From positions 50,321,001-50,385,000 of the forward strand of contig JAMJFZ010000107.1 in the NCBI GenBank assembly GCA_026225945.1: a stretch of DNA of 64,000 nucleotides, given 5' to 3'. A program made the translations under genes and the position numbers. Shown here one piece after another: positions 45,479 through 58,708 of the stretch (within the stretch, counting starts at the first letter, position 1; the number at the start of each line of letters is the position of its first letter). Under the pieces are notes generated by a model. That model made no database searches, was not told the origin of the DNA, and saw only the letters and a program-made list of their open reading frames with translations. Source of the DNA: Cricetomys ansorgei (taxonomy: Eukaryota > Chordata > Mammalia > Rodentia > Nesomyidae).

Positions 45479-45858
45479 TGTGATGGTTTGAATGAAAATG
45501 GCCCCCATAGGCTCATAAGTTGGAATATTTTGTCCCCAGTTGATAGAACTACTTGAGAATGATTAGGAGACGTACCCTTATTGGAGGAGGTGTGTTTCTA
45601 GAGGTGGGCTTTGAGGTTTCAAAAGCCCATGCTATTCCCATTTAGCTCTCTCTCTCTCTTTCTGCCTCATGTTTGTGGATCAAGATGTAAGCTCTCAGCT
45701 ACTGCTCCAGCTCCACATGTGCCTGCTAGCTGCCATGTTCCTCACCATGATTGCCATGGACTCACCCTCTGACACTGTAAGCATAATAGAAACTCTTTCT
45801 TCTGTAAGTTGCCTTTATCATGGTGTTTTATCACAGCAGTAGAACATTAACTAAGTCA
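45479..45858 (+). mobile_element. MaLR (ORR1-type) solo LTR
   Basis: It begins TGTGATGGTTTGAATGAAAATGG and runs through GCTTTGAGGTTTCAAAAGCCC, GGATCAAGATGTAAGCTCTC and GCTGCCATGTTCC to TTAACTAAGTCA. The 5' TG and 3' CA ends are intact. Flanks AGCTA and ATCTA may be a 5-bp duplication with one change. Confidence 0.8.
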
Positions 45859-46565
45859 ATCTATAGCAAGATGGCTTCTTGATTAAGGTTAGTTTCCAAA
45901 GAATCCTTAAACAGTCAAGAAAAATAATTTAGCTGGTCTTGGGGGCATGAGGAAACAAAACATAAAAGGTAAAACCAAAACACCGAGTGGCAGTAGCATC
46001 CACTTGAGAACAAAAATAAATACTGAAAAGCATTTTTTTAATATCATGTGTTGTTAATCTTGACTTATCCTCTGCACAAACCAAACTAGACAAAACTGTA
46101 GGGAAGTTTTCCTGTAATGCTTTATTGTAGTCTTTATTCCCTGGAAGAATTTTTTAAAAATTTCAATAGGAGCTTTTTTTTTCCTTTTCTTTTCTAAAAT
46201 ACTATTAAAATGAAGGGCAGACAAAAGGCTGAAAATACTTGTCAGTTAAAATATTTGACAATGTATGGAAAACTGATTCTTCACAAACCTGCATCCATCT
46301 TAGCCAAATCTAGTTCATATCAAATAGATTTCACTCAAGGTCACATCATAAGAGAAAAAAAATCCATAATTAGAAAAGAGCACATAAAAAGCTTAATAAA
46401 AATCAATATATTTAATCTCAGTGATGGAGAGGAATACAATTTGAAGTTGATCATTTTAAACCTATAGAAAATCTAGTGTGTTCTGATTTTTTTAAAAAAA
46501 GGAAACCAAATTGTTAATAAATATAGGTTTGGTGATTAGTGAAACTTGATGTTCTTCCATAGAAC
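45859..46565. other. Intronic stretch, nothing recognised
   Basis: A/T-rich; the 85-codon frame at 46210-46467 is Lys/Ile/Leu-rich, as expected from AT-rich DNA. Confidence 0.5.
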
Positions 46566-46690
46566 CCAAAGTCAGCTCCAGAAGCCATATCCAGTGCTTC
46601 ACAACTCCAGCTCCAGGGATTCAATACCTTCTAGCTTCAGAAAATGTGACACACACATGTAAAAATGAAAATAAATCTTTAAAAAAATCA
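46566..46690 (+). mobile_element. B2 SINE, 3' fragment
   Basis: TCCAGAAGCCATATCCAGTGC..ACAACTCCAGCTCCAGGGATTCAATACC..GACACACACATGTAAAAATGAAAATAAATCTTTAAAAAAA matches the distal half of B2. Confidence 0.7.
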
Positions 46691-47021
46691 GCGGAAAATC
46701 ATAGCCCCCATTGTAAGTATTACAATGAAGTCTATCCAACTTTGAACATAATACAAATTTAGAGTATGAATTTTTAAACCATAACAATACAGAAGAACTG
46801 AATCATATATTTTGGGGGCCTTTTCATTCTTTTTTAAAAATATGCACAATGCCAAATGATTCTGAATGCCATGTGTAAGGATTCAAAATTTCATCCTGAC
46901 TAAATATCATGCCCAGGCCATCCATGGTCTCCAATAACACTTCTTTCCTATTGAGAAGGTTCTGTAGAAAACAGAAAACCATAATAAGAAATGAGTATTG
47001 TTACAGAGAGAGAAAATAAAA

Positions 47022-47212
47022 AGAACAAATAAGATGGCTCAGTAGATAAAGGTGCTTACCACCAAGACTGGTAACCTGATTTTAATTCCCAGAACTGACA
47101 CAGTAGAAGGGAAACACCAACTCTTACAAGTTATTCTTTAACCTCTGCACACATGCCATTGCAACCCCACCCCCATACACATACACAAATTAGTGAATAA
47201 AAGAGAACACAT
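47022..47212 (+). mobile_element. B2-type SINE
   Basis: AAGATGGCTCAGTAGATAAAGGTGCTTACCACCAAG, CTGATTTTAATTCCCAGAACTGACACAGTAGAAGGG and CTTACAAGTTATTCTTTAACC, with a CA/A-rich end. Confidence 0.8.
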
Positions 47213-49109
47213 TCACTAAATAACCCAAAGCCATATACGGGTCATCAGATTTTGAATATGACACTAAAATACATCACATTGTTCATTTTATATCCCTAAG
47301 GGAGTGGTATCATCACAAAATGAGAAGGGTAGACATGTCATTGACACTGAGGGCAAGCGTTGATTATTCTTTATTCTCCTTTGGAATAAATTATGACATT
47401 TGCCCATTTTATTTTAATATTGATTCAGAAGGCACACTATGGTCATTCCACTTAACATTGTGAAACCCATTTTGCCAATGATATTCTTTCTTTCTTTTTC
47501 TTCTCTCTTTCTTTCTTTTTCTCTTTCTTTCTTGACTTTCAAAAAACAACCCCAACATTCTTTATCTTAATATAGTTTTTCTGATACACCTTGACATGGA
47601 GCTAAATCTTTTACATAGAGACCATGAGTATAAGAGATGAGGTTAATGGGCTGATGGCTATTTTACTCAACTACCATAGGACCAAGTAAAGACAAAACAT
47701 TCCGTGACTCCTTTTTTGGATTAACTATGTCTCCCTGGAGCTGAAGAATGCTAAATATGGGCACAATGGTCTGAAACGTCTGCTTGCTCACACTCTCACC
47801 AGCACACAGATATACTTAATTAAGTTTGGCTTCTTGGACAACATTCAGGTGCTGAGTTTGCAAATTCCTTCATTTTTAAGCAACTACTAACCTGGAAAGG
47901 AGCTGTCTGTGTTATTTTGGTTTGCCTTTCTTTTTTAAGCCGCTGCACCTCAGGGTAGAAGGATATCACACACACAAAAGAAGTTTCCCTATCATTAAGT
48001 CCTGGGAAGTCTATAGTCACCAGCCTGTCTTAGATGCTAATTCTGTCCTTATTCATTACTGCATCTGATTCAGGTTCAAGCAGGTGGTCTGCTCATTTTG
48101 GTTGTTGTGTGACAGCCTTCATGATTGCTGGTTCCTTATCTTGGCCTCTTCCTACCTTAGAGTCGAGTATAAAAGATACCAAAGCTGTGGGCTCTTCTGT
48201 GACTTGCAAGCCCTGTACATACATATCCCATGCATCTGTATTTTTAATCTCAGAAGGACTGGCTCCTAAGTTGTGGTTCCTAAAGCTTCCTGCTTCTTCC
48301 TGCAGGTCACCTCACTTACTCTTTCACCCCTTCTCTGCAAAGTTTTGGTTTGTGTTCTAGGCTCATTTGCAGTAAGATGCAGCTAATTTTGGGAAAGAAG
48401 TGGAAAGAGACAAAGAGTAGTAAGATCACACCACAAATCTATCAATCGATCCTTCTATCTCTCTCCCTCTCTCCCTCTGTCTTCTGGCTCCACTCCGCCA
48501 CTATCCTCCTCAACTTCCTCCTCTCTCTTTCTTCTTCATCCTCCAAACTCAGAGAAAAGCAGATGACTTTATACATGAGCACATTAGTCTTGTCACTGTT
48601 TCCTAGGGTCTATAAAACAAATTGGAATGACTTGTTTACAAATTCCACTGAAATTTGTATGATCCATAATTTCCACTAAATACTAAAGAAAAGTGTTTCA
48701 ATTCACCTCTGACATTGAAGGATATCTATTTGTAATCTTACAAATTTAAAAGAAAGCACAGTAGAGTGCTTTACAATAAAAATAACTTAATCAAGATAAC
48801 CTATAAGAAAATACCATAGTTTCCATTCAATTAAAATAATGTATTAATTCATTAGTATAGTTTATTTTTGACACCTTGATTTTCCTTATCCCTTTGGTGT
48901 ACAAAACAAAATAAATTTTGATACCCATCATGAAAGTTTCTCTCTGTCACTAATTGGATATAATATTCCTAAGACTAGGCAATCTAAATGGGCCCTTTGA
49001 ATTTATGATTCTAAACTGTTTTGTTTTGTTTTTGAGAAAGATTCATGCATTGTGAGTCTCCTGTACAGTTTAGTATGTGTGTTATCTTACTTGTACCGTT
49101 GGCATGATT
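47213..49109. other. Intronic stretch with pyrimidine-rich runs
   Basis: It contains a (TTTC)n-like run at 47486-47534 and short CT-rich stretches near 48450-48560. No element or gene recognised. Confidence 0.5.
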
Positions 49110-49497
49110 TGCACCTTAGTTAGGGTTACTATTGCTGTGATGAAACGCCATGACCAAAAGCAACTTGGGTGGATAGAGTTTATTTGCTTTCGCATCACTA
49201 TTACTCACTGAAGGAAGTCAGAGCAGGAACTCAAACAGGGCAGGAACCTGGAGGCAGAAGCTGATGCAGAGGCCAAAGAGAAGTCCTGCTTACTGATTTG
49301 TTCCCCATGGCTTGCTCAGTCAGCTTTCTTATGGAACCCAGGACCACTAGACCTCCCCCATCAACTACTAACTAAGAAAAATGTCTTACTAGCTTGTCAG
49401 CTTCCAGCCAACATTCTGGCAGTGTTTTCTCAAATAAGATTCCCTGCTCTCAGATGACTATAGCTTGTGTCAAGTTGACATAAAATTAGCTAGCACA
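49110..49497 (-). mobile_element. MT-type MaLR solo LTR
   Basis: On + it reads TTAGTTAGGGTTACTATTGCTGTGATGAAACGCCATGACC, GGAAGTCAGAGCAGGAACTC, CCATGGCTTGCTCAGTCAGC and TGTGTCAAGTTGACATAAAATTAGCTAGCACA. It is closer to the MT consensus than the copy at 42.9 kb. Confidence 0.85.
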
Positions 49498-50089
49498 CTT
49501 GGTATGTCATGCTTTGCAAATTTTAACTGGGCTAGGGTGCTGGATGTCAATGGCTTAGTCTACATCTTAATTGCTGGTGAATCTTGTACAGAAGTAAGGG
49601 ACGAATGCTAAATGTTTGACATTGGCTTGAAGAAGCTTGACACAGCTTCTTGAGAACAAAACCATGGCATAAAAAGGGATATATTAAGAAAACAAGAAAC
49701 CCCACTCTCTTCAACGAATTCATCATGCTTCTTATCAAATAAAGGTTCCAAAGAATATTACAAGGTAGAAATATGTATGTTGTTAACATAGTGTTTCCAT
49801 AACTCAAACTATCAAGAGTCTTCTTTTCATGATATTCTATTAATAGGTTTAAGTTGACATTTGGTGGAACCATTTGTTGAATACTCAACTAGAAGCGCAA
49901 CCTCCCTTAAAGGCTCTCAAAGTCATGAGGAGTGAGTTCACATCAAATCAGCATTACCTAACAAACAGGAAGGGGTGATGTGTTTAACACAAGGTATCAG
50001 AATTAGACATTTCACTATGTTCTTCTCATGTTTATTTTGTTGCTGTAATTGATAGCTTTGTTTGTTTTGACTTTCATTTCTTTTTTAGA

Positions 50090-50193
50090 CATAGTCTACT
50101 GAGTAGCCCAGGCTAGCCTGAAACTTTGTGCAAATAATCCTTCTGCTGAGCCTCCTGAGTGTTGTGGTGACAGGCATGCTTCACCACACTTGA
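50090..50193 (-). mobile_element. Old B1-related SINE fragment
   Basis: TAGACATAGTCTACTGAGTAGCCCAGGCTAGCC..GCCTCCTGAGTGTTGTGGTGACAGGCATGC..CACCACACTTG retains antisense B1/7SL structure. Confidence 0.6.
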
Positions 50194-50617
50194 GTTTTAG
50201 TGTGTTTTCCAAGTGTACTGAGACAAGCCACTGAAAACTGAAGAGAAAGCAAAGCCGCCTCTGCGCTCTTGGCAGCTCTCTCTCATCCTCCTTTGGATGT
50301 AGCATAAATTGGTTAGAGAACAAAATGGGGAACAAATAAACATGCACAGAATACATATTTCATCTGTCGTTCAGAACAGGCATAGTTGTATTTTTTGACA
50401 CTTAAGGTATATTGAATATGAATGGATTTCTTTATAACAGTACTTTGGTAGAATTATCTTAGGATATATTTCATGTTTGAGCTGCTTGGCTATTAATATC
50501 ATATGGTATAATTAGAATTCGTTTTCCAAGGAAGCATGAATAAAGCATTGTTCTTACTAAATATGTTTAAGCATATATGTGGATAATACATCAGAGTGGA
50601 AGTAACTTGTAGTGCTT

Positions 50618-51080
50618 TTCTTGTCATTATGATGTAATGCCCGATGGGATAACTTAGAGGAGTAAAGGCATTCTGGTGCGTGGTTCCACTGAACTCAGCC
50701 CCTGGTCACTTGGCTCCAGGTTTCTGGGCCCTTAGGAAGTCAAACAGCATGTTAAGGGGGAGGCTGTGTCTTCACAGCAGACAGGAAACAGTAGGCTAAA
50801 ACAAAAAGTGGCCAGCAACAAGATATCCGTAGGAACCCTTCCCTAGTGACCTCCTTCCTCGTCTAAGCTCCAACTACTTGTCTTACACAGCACCCACCAT
50901 TTTTTACTCCTTTCAGTAATACCATCACATAATTTGAAATCCTTCAAGGAATTAATTCATTCAGTAGATCAGAGCCCTAGTGATCTAATCTCTGCAGATG
51001 ACCTCACAGACACTTCTAGAGACACGCTTGGTAATCCCTAGGTACCTTCAATCAAATTATATTGACAGTCACATAGCACA
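50618..51080 (-). mobile_element. Old MaLR-type LTR, diverged
   Basis: ATTATGATGTAATGCCCGATGGG, CTTAGAGGAGTAAAGG, CCTAGTGATCTAATCTCTGCAGATGACC, CAGACACTTCTAGAGACACGCTTGG and ATTATATTGACAGTCACA have the order of an antisense rodent MaLR LTR. Divergence is high. Confidence 0.5.
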
Positions 51081-52394
51081 GAAGTACTAGGTAGGAAAGT
51101 GGAAAGATCATTGTAGAAAAAAAAACAGTTATTGTTCCTCCTGCCCTTTGACATTATTCCCTTTTATCTGTTGCATATGGCTTTGGCTTATTTTCTCATC
51201 TATTGGTACGTGAACAAGAGTACATAGGTACTCTTTCTGTGCTCCCACACTCTAGGACACCATGCGTGGTCGCTTTGACACACTCATATCTTACAGGAAA
51301 AGAACTGGATGTTTAATATCAGAGAAAATATTTCTGTAACTTTTTCCAAGTTTTCAAACACATTCAGGAAACATTGCCCTTTCTAGACACTGTACTGAGA
51401 TAGCTAGCTAATCCAATCAACAAAAGTGGGGATGGGATTTTTATGAGGAAGTCTACTTTATGCATCCATTGATATTTATTTACACATTTTCAAGTAAAAA
51501 CAATGAGCAGAGAAGTCTCACAGTGTCTGTGAAACTTGTAAAGCCTCAGAGATCACCAGGTAGTACATCGTGGGCATAGATTTGTTTCTCCACATGGATT
51601 CCATAGGGTACCATTTCAACAAGATACACTGCAAGGAAAATGAGTTTCTCTAATTAAAAAAGGGTGAGAAAACCTGTACTCCAACTCCTTCTTGAAAATG
51701 CCTAACAAATAAATATTCTGAACATCGTTTTGTTAGGAAATTAAATTCCAAGTCTACTAGGCCAAAAGACTTTCTCTACTCCTAGTACCTATCATCACTT
51801 TGCAGAGCCCATGCTCCATAGGACACACATTGAGGGGCACTGAGCTGTTCTACAAGTCATTCCTTTCTTCTTCTGGGAAGAGTACTCAAAGCATCAGTTA
51901 GAAAGCTGATGGTCAAAAAAAGAATCAATCCTACCATATGTTAGTAAGCTGTTGTTATCATGTGATCTAGGAAGAGAGACACCAAGTACTGTCTAGCAGT
52001 GGCTAGGATGCTCTGTGACATGATGCTTCTCTTCTATGAAGCCAAGAATGAGAAGGTGTGATCCCTAGATGATGAATCTGCTACAGATTCCCAAAGAAGT
52101 ACTGGTGAATGGAGCTGGTCTATGTTTTGTCCCTTAAAGGATTGTTGACTAAGAGTGAATATATGGGACATAGTTTTCCATTGGGTTTAAAAGAATATCA
52201 GTATTGATTTAGGGCTAATTACATCCGAATTTCACTGAATATATATAAAACTTGATGACATATCATTAAGTTGGGATTTTTTTAAAAAACAGAAAAAGTT
52301 GCATCAACAATCCAACATACAGTCCCCAAATTCACAGCTGCAGGAAGCCTTGGCTTGCATGGCTGAAGTTCCAAGCTAAGCTACTGCCTGGTTT
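51081..52394. other. Intronic stretch, nothing recognised
   Basis: No recognised repeats apart from a short A-run at 51116. Confidence 0.5.
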
Positions 52395-52570
52395 CCTAAA
52401 TACAATTTTGGTGGAATACAGTCACAATCCACTATATATTGCTTGTGGCCATTTTGCCCTTAGAACAGTGACACTGAACAGTTGCAAAAGAGATCAAGTG
52501 GCTTACAGAAACCTAAAGCATTTACTTTCTGGCTCTTTATAACCAAAGCTTGCTGAATTCTAGTTTGCCA
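52395..52570 (+). mobile_element. Ancient hAT-Charlie-type DNA transposon remnant
   Basis: ACAATTTTGGTGGAATACAGTCACAATCC, GAACAGTTGCAAAAGAGATCAAGTGGC and AAACCTAAAGCATTTACTTTCTGGCTCTTTATAACCAAAGCTTGCTG parallel a common mammalian element whose end reads TTTACTATCTGGCCCTTTAC. The - strand frame at 52460-52681 is an artefact. Confidence 0.6.
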
Positions 52571-53207
52571 AGGCTGTTGCTGTGTGTCACCATAAATGCA
52601 ATTTATCAGTGTCTGGAGCATGATCATATATACAGGAAGTGGCTCTTTTGTACAGGGCAGGACTCTGTGAAAAGATGACACTAGAACAGAGAGGGAGATC
52701 TGAAAACTATGAGGAAATCAGTCTGAGCAGAGAGTTTTCTTGGCAGACAGGGTAACACGCTGTTCAGAAATATCTAGAAAGCCAGCAGGCAGAAAGCAAC
52801 AGGAAAGACCTAGGGGTATCGTAGCAAAAGGCCAGAGCCTTAGCAACAGTAATGAAGATCGCAACTGATGGGAAGGATTCACATTGTTTTTGAACTATAG
52901 AAATGACATGAGCTAACTGATTTTTTTTTTTGCCTGTGAACTGACAGCAGAATGAGTTAAGAATGAAGTATGATCATTTAAAATTTTTCAGAACAAAAAC
53001 AGAAGTTATTATTAGACTACAAAAATACTATTGACGAAATACCCATGAAGCAGTGAAGACCACACATTACCACCATCACACAGTGAAGCCTCTTGCACAG
53101 CTTTAAAAGGACCGGTGTTGTGGGCCAGAGAGGTTGGGATTACATTCATTTGGATGAGGTCTGAATATCCATTCTTCATTTGTCTAAAGCTCTCTGTCTC
53201 TCTGTCT
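52571..53207. other. Intronic stretch, nothing recognised
   Basis: It includes a T12 run at 52921-52932 and a TCTCTG-rich segment at 53191-53210. Confidence 0.5.
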
Positions 53208-53287
53208 CTCATGGGTGTATAGATGTGTGCATGTACATGAACATGTGGGGAATGCATATACATACATACATACATGTCAGGTTTTGT

Positions 53288-53290
<3 letters not shown>

Positions 53291-53328
<38 letters not shown>

Positions 53329-53590
53329 CATGAGTGTCTTGTTCAGTTGATCTCCATCATTTTTTTTCTTGACACAGGGTCTCTCACTGAACCTGGAGCT
53401 CATTGGTTAGCTAGACTGAATAGCTAGTGGATGCCAGAATTCTCTGTCTCAGCAACACCAGTGCTAAGATTATTAGTATGCACCACCAATAATACCTGGC
53501 TTGTGGCTGGAAGCGATCCGATCTCAGGTTCTTATGCTTGTGCAACAAGCGGTTCTATTCCTGAGTCTCCTCCCTATTCCCAAAGCTCTA
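53291..53590 (-). mobile_element. B3 SINE with a (TG)n tail
   Basis: (TG)n at 53292-53326, then GACACAGGGTCTCTCACTGAACCTGGAGCTCATTGG, GCTAGACTGAATAGCTAG, CTCAGGTTCTTATGCTTGTGCAACAAGCGG: antisense B3. Upstream TACA repeats (53260-53275) belong to the same tail region. Confidence 0.85.
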
Positions 53591-55302
53591 GAGATTTCTC
53601 CAGTGGGCAACTAAAATTGAAAACCATTGTTTTAGAGAAAAGTATAAAAACAACAATCATGGATTGTATATTCTAGGTCCCAGCAAAGAACGCTTTGTGT
53701 ACAACATGGATTATGCACAATTTCACACTTCTTTGGTTCTTTAAAGCAATCTCAAAATTATTCAGAGTCCTAGACAGTTATAAAGTCCTATTGGGACCTA
53801 TTGACTGAAGCAGACATAGGTCTGTGTAGGAGTTGGGTCAGCGTCAAATGACCTTCAAAGAGTCCAGACAGGCTCTTGATGTTGTTATTTGCATCAAGTT
53901 GTATTTCATTGATGACCTGAGGGCATTCTCTGGCAGGAAATTTCATAAGTTGGGAGTTGAAAGTACATCGTCTGTACCCAGACATGACCTGAAAAATAGC
54001 ATCTACAGCCCCTGCGGGCCTGCCTACACTGTGGTCCCCAAGAGCCAGTTACCAGAGCAATACAACAATATTATTTGCTATATGTAAGCATGGGGACAGA
54101 CCTTGTAAACCTCAGGCATAGTCATTACATGAGGTCATGTGTGCAGATGTGAACTGTTGATAGAAATAAACATAAAATTAATCATGAGAAAAGAGACCTT
54201 ATTGCTTAATGGGAAAATGATTCACTTTGCTTAGATCATGTATGAGACAGAACTCTGTGTTTTGAGTGTAGAAAAATAAAAGGCGTTTAGCCTTTAAAAA
54301 ATGTTCAACTGGCTGGAGTATTCACAAGCATATTCTGAAAGCATGAGAGACCATTGTGGACCTAGATACCAGCGATTGTCTACTGACCATCTAGCTGAAG
54401 GCCCTCCCTTACCAGCACTTGTTTGCACCTCACCTTGATTGATATTTTCATTTAGGAGAAAGCCCAGTCTCTTTGGATTTCTCTTTTCTGACTTGAGAAA
54501 ACATAGAAATGGTGCAACAAGGGAAAATGGCAAGCAGAAATGAGAATGACATTGAGTGTTGAAGACAACACCGAAATTCAGCGAGCATTCAGGTATCATC
54601 ACTGTGAGAGATGACTGGAATCATTTTAATCTTTAGGGTGAGTAATGATGTCAGAGCCATAGGTGTTAAACAGACAAAATGTTTTATAGGCCGATTTTTC
54701 TAATTCTGTCCCAAAAAAGAAAAAAAAAAACTTAATAGATTCCAAAAGAGTAGAAAAATTATCCTGCTACAAATTAGAGAGTTTATATTTAATACTAAAA
54801 TGTGTTTAGCTCATTTTTGAAGGTAGTCAACTTAAAAATGGTACAGCTGTGTGTTAAAATATCTTCTTTTGAGGTTCCTTTTTAATATATATTTTTAGAA
54901 ATGCAAATGTTAGAAGCTTTCAACTTCCATTAAGGCTGGGTAGTATATCCCTCCACACCCCAGCAACATTTTAGCAAGTTTCACTTTTAAAGCTCAAATT
55001 TATAAGCATCACCTGGCCAGATGCATTTATAAAAGTACGTGGTTTCTAGAGTATCCTACATGCTTCAGGGGCAGGTTAGATAAATGAATGCTTAGCTCAT
55101 GAAGCACATTTTAAATGTCGCTCCATCTTAAAGCACAACACAGCAGAGCTCTAGCTAACTCCCATCTCCTCCTAGGCCTGTCTGTCTTCAGAACTGTCTA
55201 GTTGTAGGGCATTAAAATTCTGCCTAAAAAAAATAGGAAGGTTTTTTCATTACTCCTAAAGGAGTCTTTAAGTTTGTAAGGCTCAGTTTTTCAATGACAT
55301 TA
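53591..55302. other. Intronic stretch, nothing recognised
   Basis: Frames at 53833-54087 (+) and 54294-54602 (-, 102 codons) have no splice context or homology I recognise. Confidence 0.5.
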
Positions 55303-55384
55303 TAAAGAGGGAAAGAGGGAAAGAGAGAGAGAGAGAGAGGGAAAAAGGGAGGGAGAGACAGAGAGAGAAACAGAGAGGGGAAGA
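55303..55384 (+). repeat. Polypurine (GA/GGGA)n tract
   Basis: About 80 bases of A and G with only two C. Confidence 0.9.
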
Positions 55385-55576
55385 ACCTATATTCTGGAAG
55401 AATCTAGAACAATGAAAATAATAAAAGTGATAAAGAGGCATAACGGCTTTGGGTATCCGAATGGTTCCCCATTTCAGAGACTAGGTGTTGATGGGTAATT
55501 GAATACTAAACGGTAAAATTTGATAAGATGCTATTGTCAAGTAAACCCTAAGATCTTCTGGACCAACATAGTGAGG

Positions 55577-55783
55577 CAGTGGTTCTCAACCTTCCTAATG
55601 CTGCAGCTCTTTAATACAATTCCTCCTGTTGTGCTGACCCCCAACTACAATACTATTTCCTTTGCTACATTTTCCTACTGTTATGAATTATAATGCAAAT
55701 ATCTGATAAGTCTTAGGTGACCCCTGTAAAAGGGTCATTCAACCCCTAAGGGAGAGTCATGAACCACAAGTTGAGAATTGCTG
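55577..55783 (+). mobile_element. URR1-type hAT-Charlie MITE
   Basis: CAGTGGTTCTCAACCTTCC at the left pairs with AAGTTGAGAATTGCTG at the right as diverged terminal inverted repeats. Internal GCTGACCCCCAACTACAATAC and GTGACCCCTGTAAAAGGGTCATTC are characteristic. It is about 207 bp and has no transposase. An 8-bp duplication could not be confirmed. Confidence 0.88.
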
Positions 55784-55816
55784 CTGTAAAGCAAACCAAG
55801 GAATAGAAATCACTTA

Positions 55817-55866
55817 TTTTATTTTATTTTATTTTATTTTATTTATTTATTTATTTATTTTATTTA
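55817..55866 (+). repeat. (TTTTA)n/(TTTA)n microsatellite
   Basis: About five TTTTA units pass into TTTA units. Confidence 0.93.
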
Positions 55867-56988
55867 CTTCTGTAGTACAAAATGTGCTTACCTGTGTGTC
55901 TGTGTTAATAGGAAAAAGTAAAGTTGTAGACTAAGAAGCCAAATCGATGGGTTCTGGTTCCTGTTTCCTATTAATCTGTCTGGGGACAGGGGTACTCGTT
56001 ATCATTGTAGAACTTGATTCCTTTTGTCACAACTGAGAAACTTGCACTGAAGATATAAAATTCTTTGCATCCACACCCCTTCCTAGCAACCTTCACATTT
56101 GTTGGGCTTATCAGAAAGTGTGTATATCTGCTCCCTAAGAATTACAGAGCAAATGTACTGCAGCAGGTCATTTAAAATAGCCGAGTCCTGAAAGCCGAAG
56201 TCTGAAGTAGGTATCAGGGAGTCACGCCCTGTCTGAAGGCTCTAGAGGAGGAAATCCTTGAGGTTCAGCCCTGTTCCCCTGACAGGTGCCAGCAGGCTTC
56301 CATACCTCATAGCTTGTCATCAGTGTGCCTCTGTCAGCACAGTGCTTCCCCCTATGTGTCTGGGTCTCAGTGGAAATCCCCCACTGTTCATAAGGGCTGT
56401 CACTGGGTTGACCTGACCCTATCCCTGTATGACCTTTTCTCTGTTACATCTTCAAAGCCCTATTAAAAATGAGGTCAAATGCACAGGTCCAAAACACTCA
56501 GACTTGATTATAGCTTGCTTCGTTTTAACATCTCTTTGAGGGGGAACAAAGCCGAACTCTCAATAGAATTATAAGCCATCCATGGACCTACTACCATTTT
56601 AAAATTTAAATAACAAGAGTGTTTACTCTCTGATCTAGATTTTATGACAGTTTGTTTATACATTCATTAAGACAGCCTCAAATTCCAAGGGTAACTTGAA
56701 GAAGAGAGTCAATGAATGCCAAACTGTGTCTCTTGAAGACTGAAAAAGGTCTCCTCTTTCTGTCTCATATTTGCTCATATGAGAGCTTCCCCATTTGGAT
56801 TGTCATGAAGTATTTAAGTAATATCTTAGATTCCCAAGACTTTAAAGATGTCATTCATTTTTTTTAATTCCTTTTAGTCTATTATGTTTTCTTACAAATC
56901 ACAAATACTCAGTAATGATTCAACTGGTAGACTATCCCAGCGTGAGGAGATTCAGTTTCATGCTGCTAATCCCACACGAAGATGTCAT

Positions 56989-57019
<31 letters not shown>

Positions 57020-58569
57020 CTTTATGTAATTACTCACACAGGCATTCTCAATACTTACACGTCTGCACAGCTTCAGAGAAAATGCTAATAAATTCCTGGT
57101 TTTGTATATGTACATGTATTTAAACTAGAACAGTAATACATGAGATCATGGAGAGTTCTTTGTTAGAAGCAGTGGATTATTTTTTTAATCTCAGTGTTAT
57201 TTTTAGCCAGTTAATGGAGTGCCATGGGCACTGGCAACCTCATCACTATTTGTAAAACTATAGAATTGAACATAACTTGACTCTTGCCATCAAATCTATT
57301 ACTATACAGAATGCCCATTTGTTTTTCTCTATCTTATGAACACAAGGAACATTTTGTCCTTTTTCTTTTCATTTTTCCCAAAACAAAGATATGTTATGTC
57401 AATAAAGTGTCATACTAAATTCATCAGACTAAAGTCGAATGATAGCATACGTAATTGAGATAACAATCAAGCTTGTAATTGAAACATTTCGTGTTAATGT
57501 GTCAATTTTAGAAACAAAATTCGGTTACTTGTCATTTTATGGAGAGAGACTTCGATACTCTGAACTTTGACTTGAGTATGTCATTAATACAACTGACAGT
57601 TAGAAAAGCAGCCTTGGCTAGCATGCCCTGTGGGCAGACACATGCAGTTGATCTCTGTTAAGGATGTCTGTGAATCTGTGCTTTCTCCGGAATCTATCAT
57701 CAGATCAGAGCCTGCAAAGCCAAATAAACAAGTGTGGGAAAACCTTGTGAGAAGGGGCTAGGCCATTGATGGCTAAAGAATGTTTGAGATATAGATGGTC
57801 ACCAGAAACAGCGTTCAACAGGTGTTGAGCAGGATTGGCCTAGAGAGAGACCAAGAGCAGTTCATACATTTGTATAATCATAAAACAATTCTAGATGCAG
57901 TGAGCTAGAACAAGCAGCAGAACCTTAAAAATTGTTTAGGCCACCCCTACATGAGAAAAAGCCAGGAAAACGTGTATTTATAAAGGGCACACTGTAGACT
58001 AATCCTAAAAATAAATAAGTAAATAAAAAATAAATAAATAAACCCCTGTTATATGATAAGAGGCATTTCAAACATTTTCTCACTAAAGCAGCCTTGGGGT
58101 AATGACTGCAGCAAGAATTAACAAAATCCCTAGGGAGGTGCTGTGGGCGGTGTTTAAGGACAAGATCAGGAACAGTGTCACTGGCTCCAGATTCCTTCTG
58201 AGATGGAAGTAGATAAGAAAAATGGGATGAACACTGCATTGGCCTGTGGGGAATGGCTAGTTCCTAAATCCACATTCCCTCTGCAGCCCTGTTTTCTGAT
58301 CTGCATCATCACAAGAATAGTGTAAATGGTTTTCCTTGAGCTTTAAATTCTGTGATCCTCAGAGAAAAGATGGCATGGAGGAAGAAGATGAGCCCCGAGT
58401 CTAAGAAAGAGGCTTGCTGGAATGTAGAGAATGCATCAGATAAATTTTATCTGAAATAAAAAAGACATATTTATTGAAATATAGAGATAAATATTCAGAT
58501 AACTAAAAACAGTGCTGTGCAATTTCTACCATAGTAGTTACTACCAGCACTGATTTTTAAAAAGCAAAT
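55867..58569. other. Intronic stretch with two short microsatellites
   Basis: It contains (TG)n at 56993-57018 and (AAAT/AAGT)n at 58005-58042. 57.3-57.7 kb is AT-rich and not repetitive. No gene or transposon recognised. Confidence 0.5.
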
Positions 58570-58708
58570 GTTAGCAGACAGTGGTACTGCATGCTTTTAA
58601 TCCTAGTACTTGTGAGGCAAAGACAGGCAGAACTCTGTGAGTTCAAGGCTAGCCTGGTGTACATAGGGAGTTCCAGGGAGTTTCATTACATAGTAACACA
58701 TTGTCTCA
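58570..58708 (+). mobile_element. B1 SINE
   Basis: TTAGCAGACAGTGGTACTGCATGCTTTTAATCC, GTGAGTTCAAGGCTAGCCTGG and ACATTGTCTCAG form a diverged sense B1 with its A-tail replaced by the following GATA repeat. Confidence 0.82.

Noticed and set aside
53833..54087. 84-codon + strand frame as a processed pseudogene
   Set aside because: No protein family recognised, no poly(A) tail or target duplication seen.
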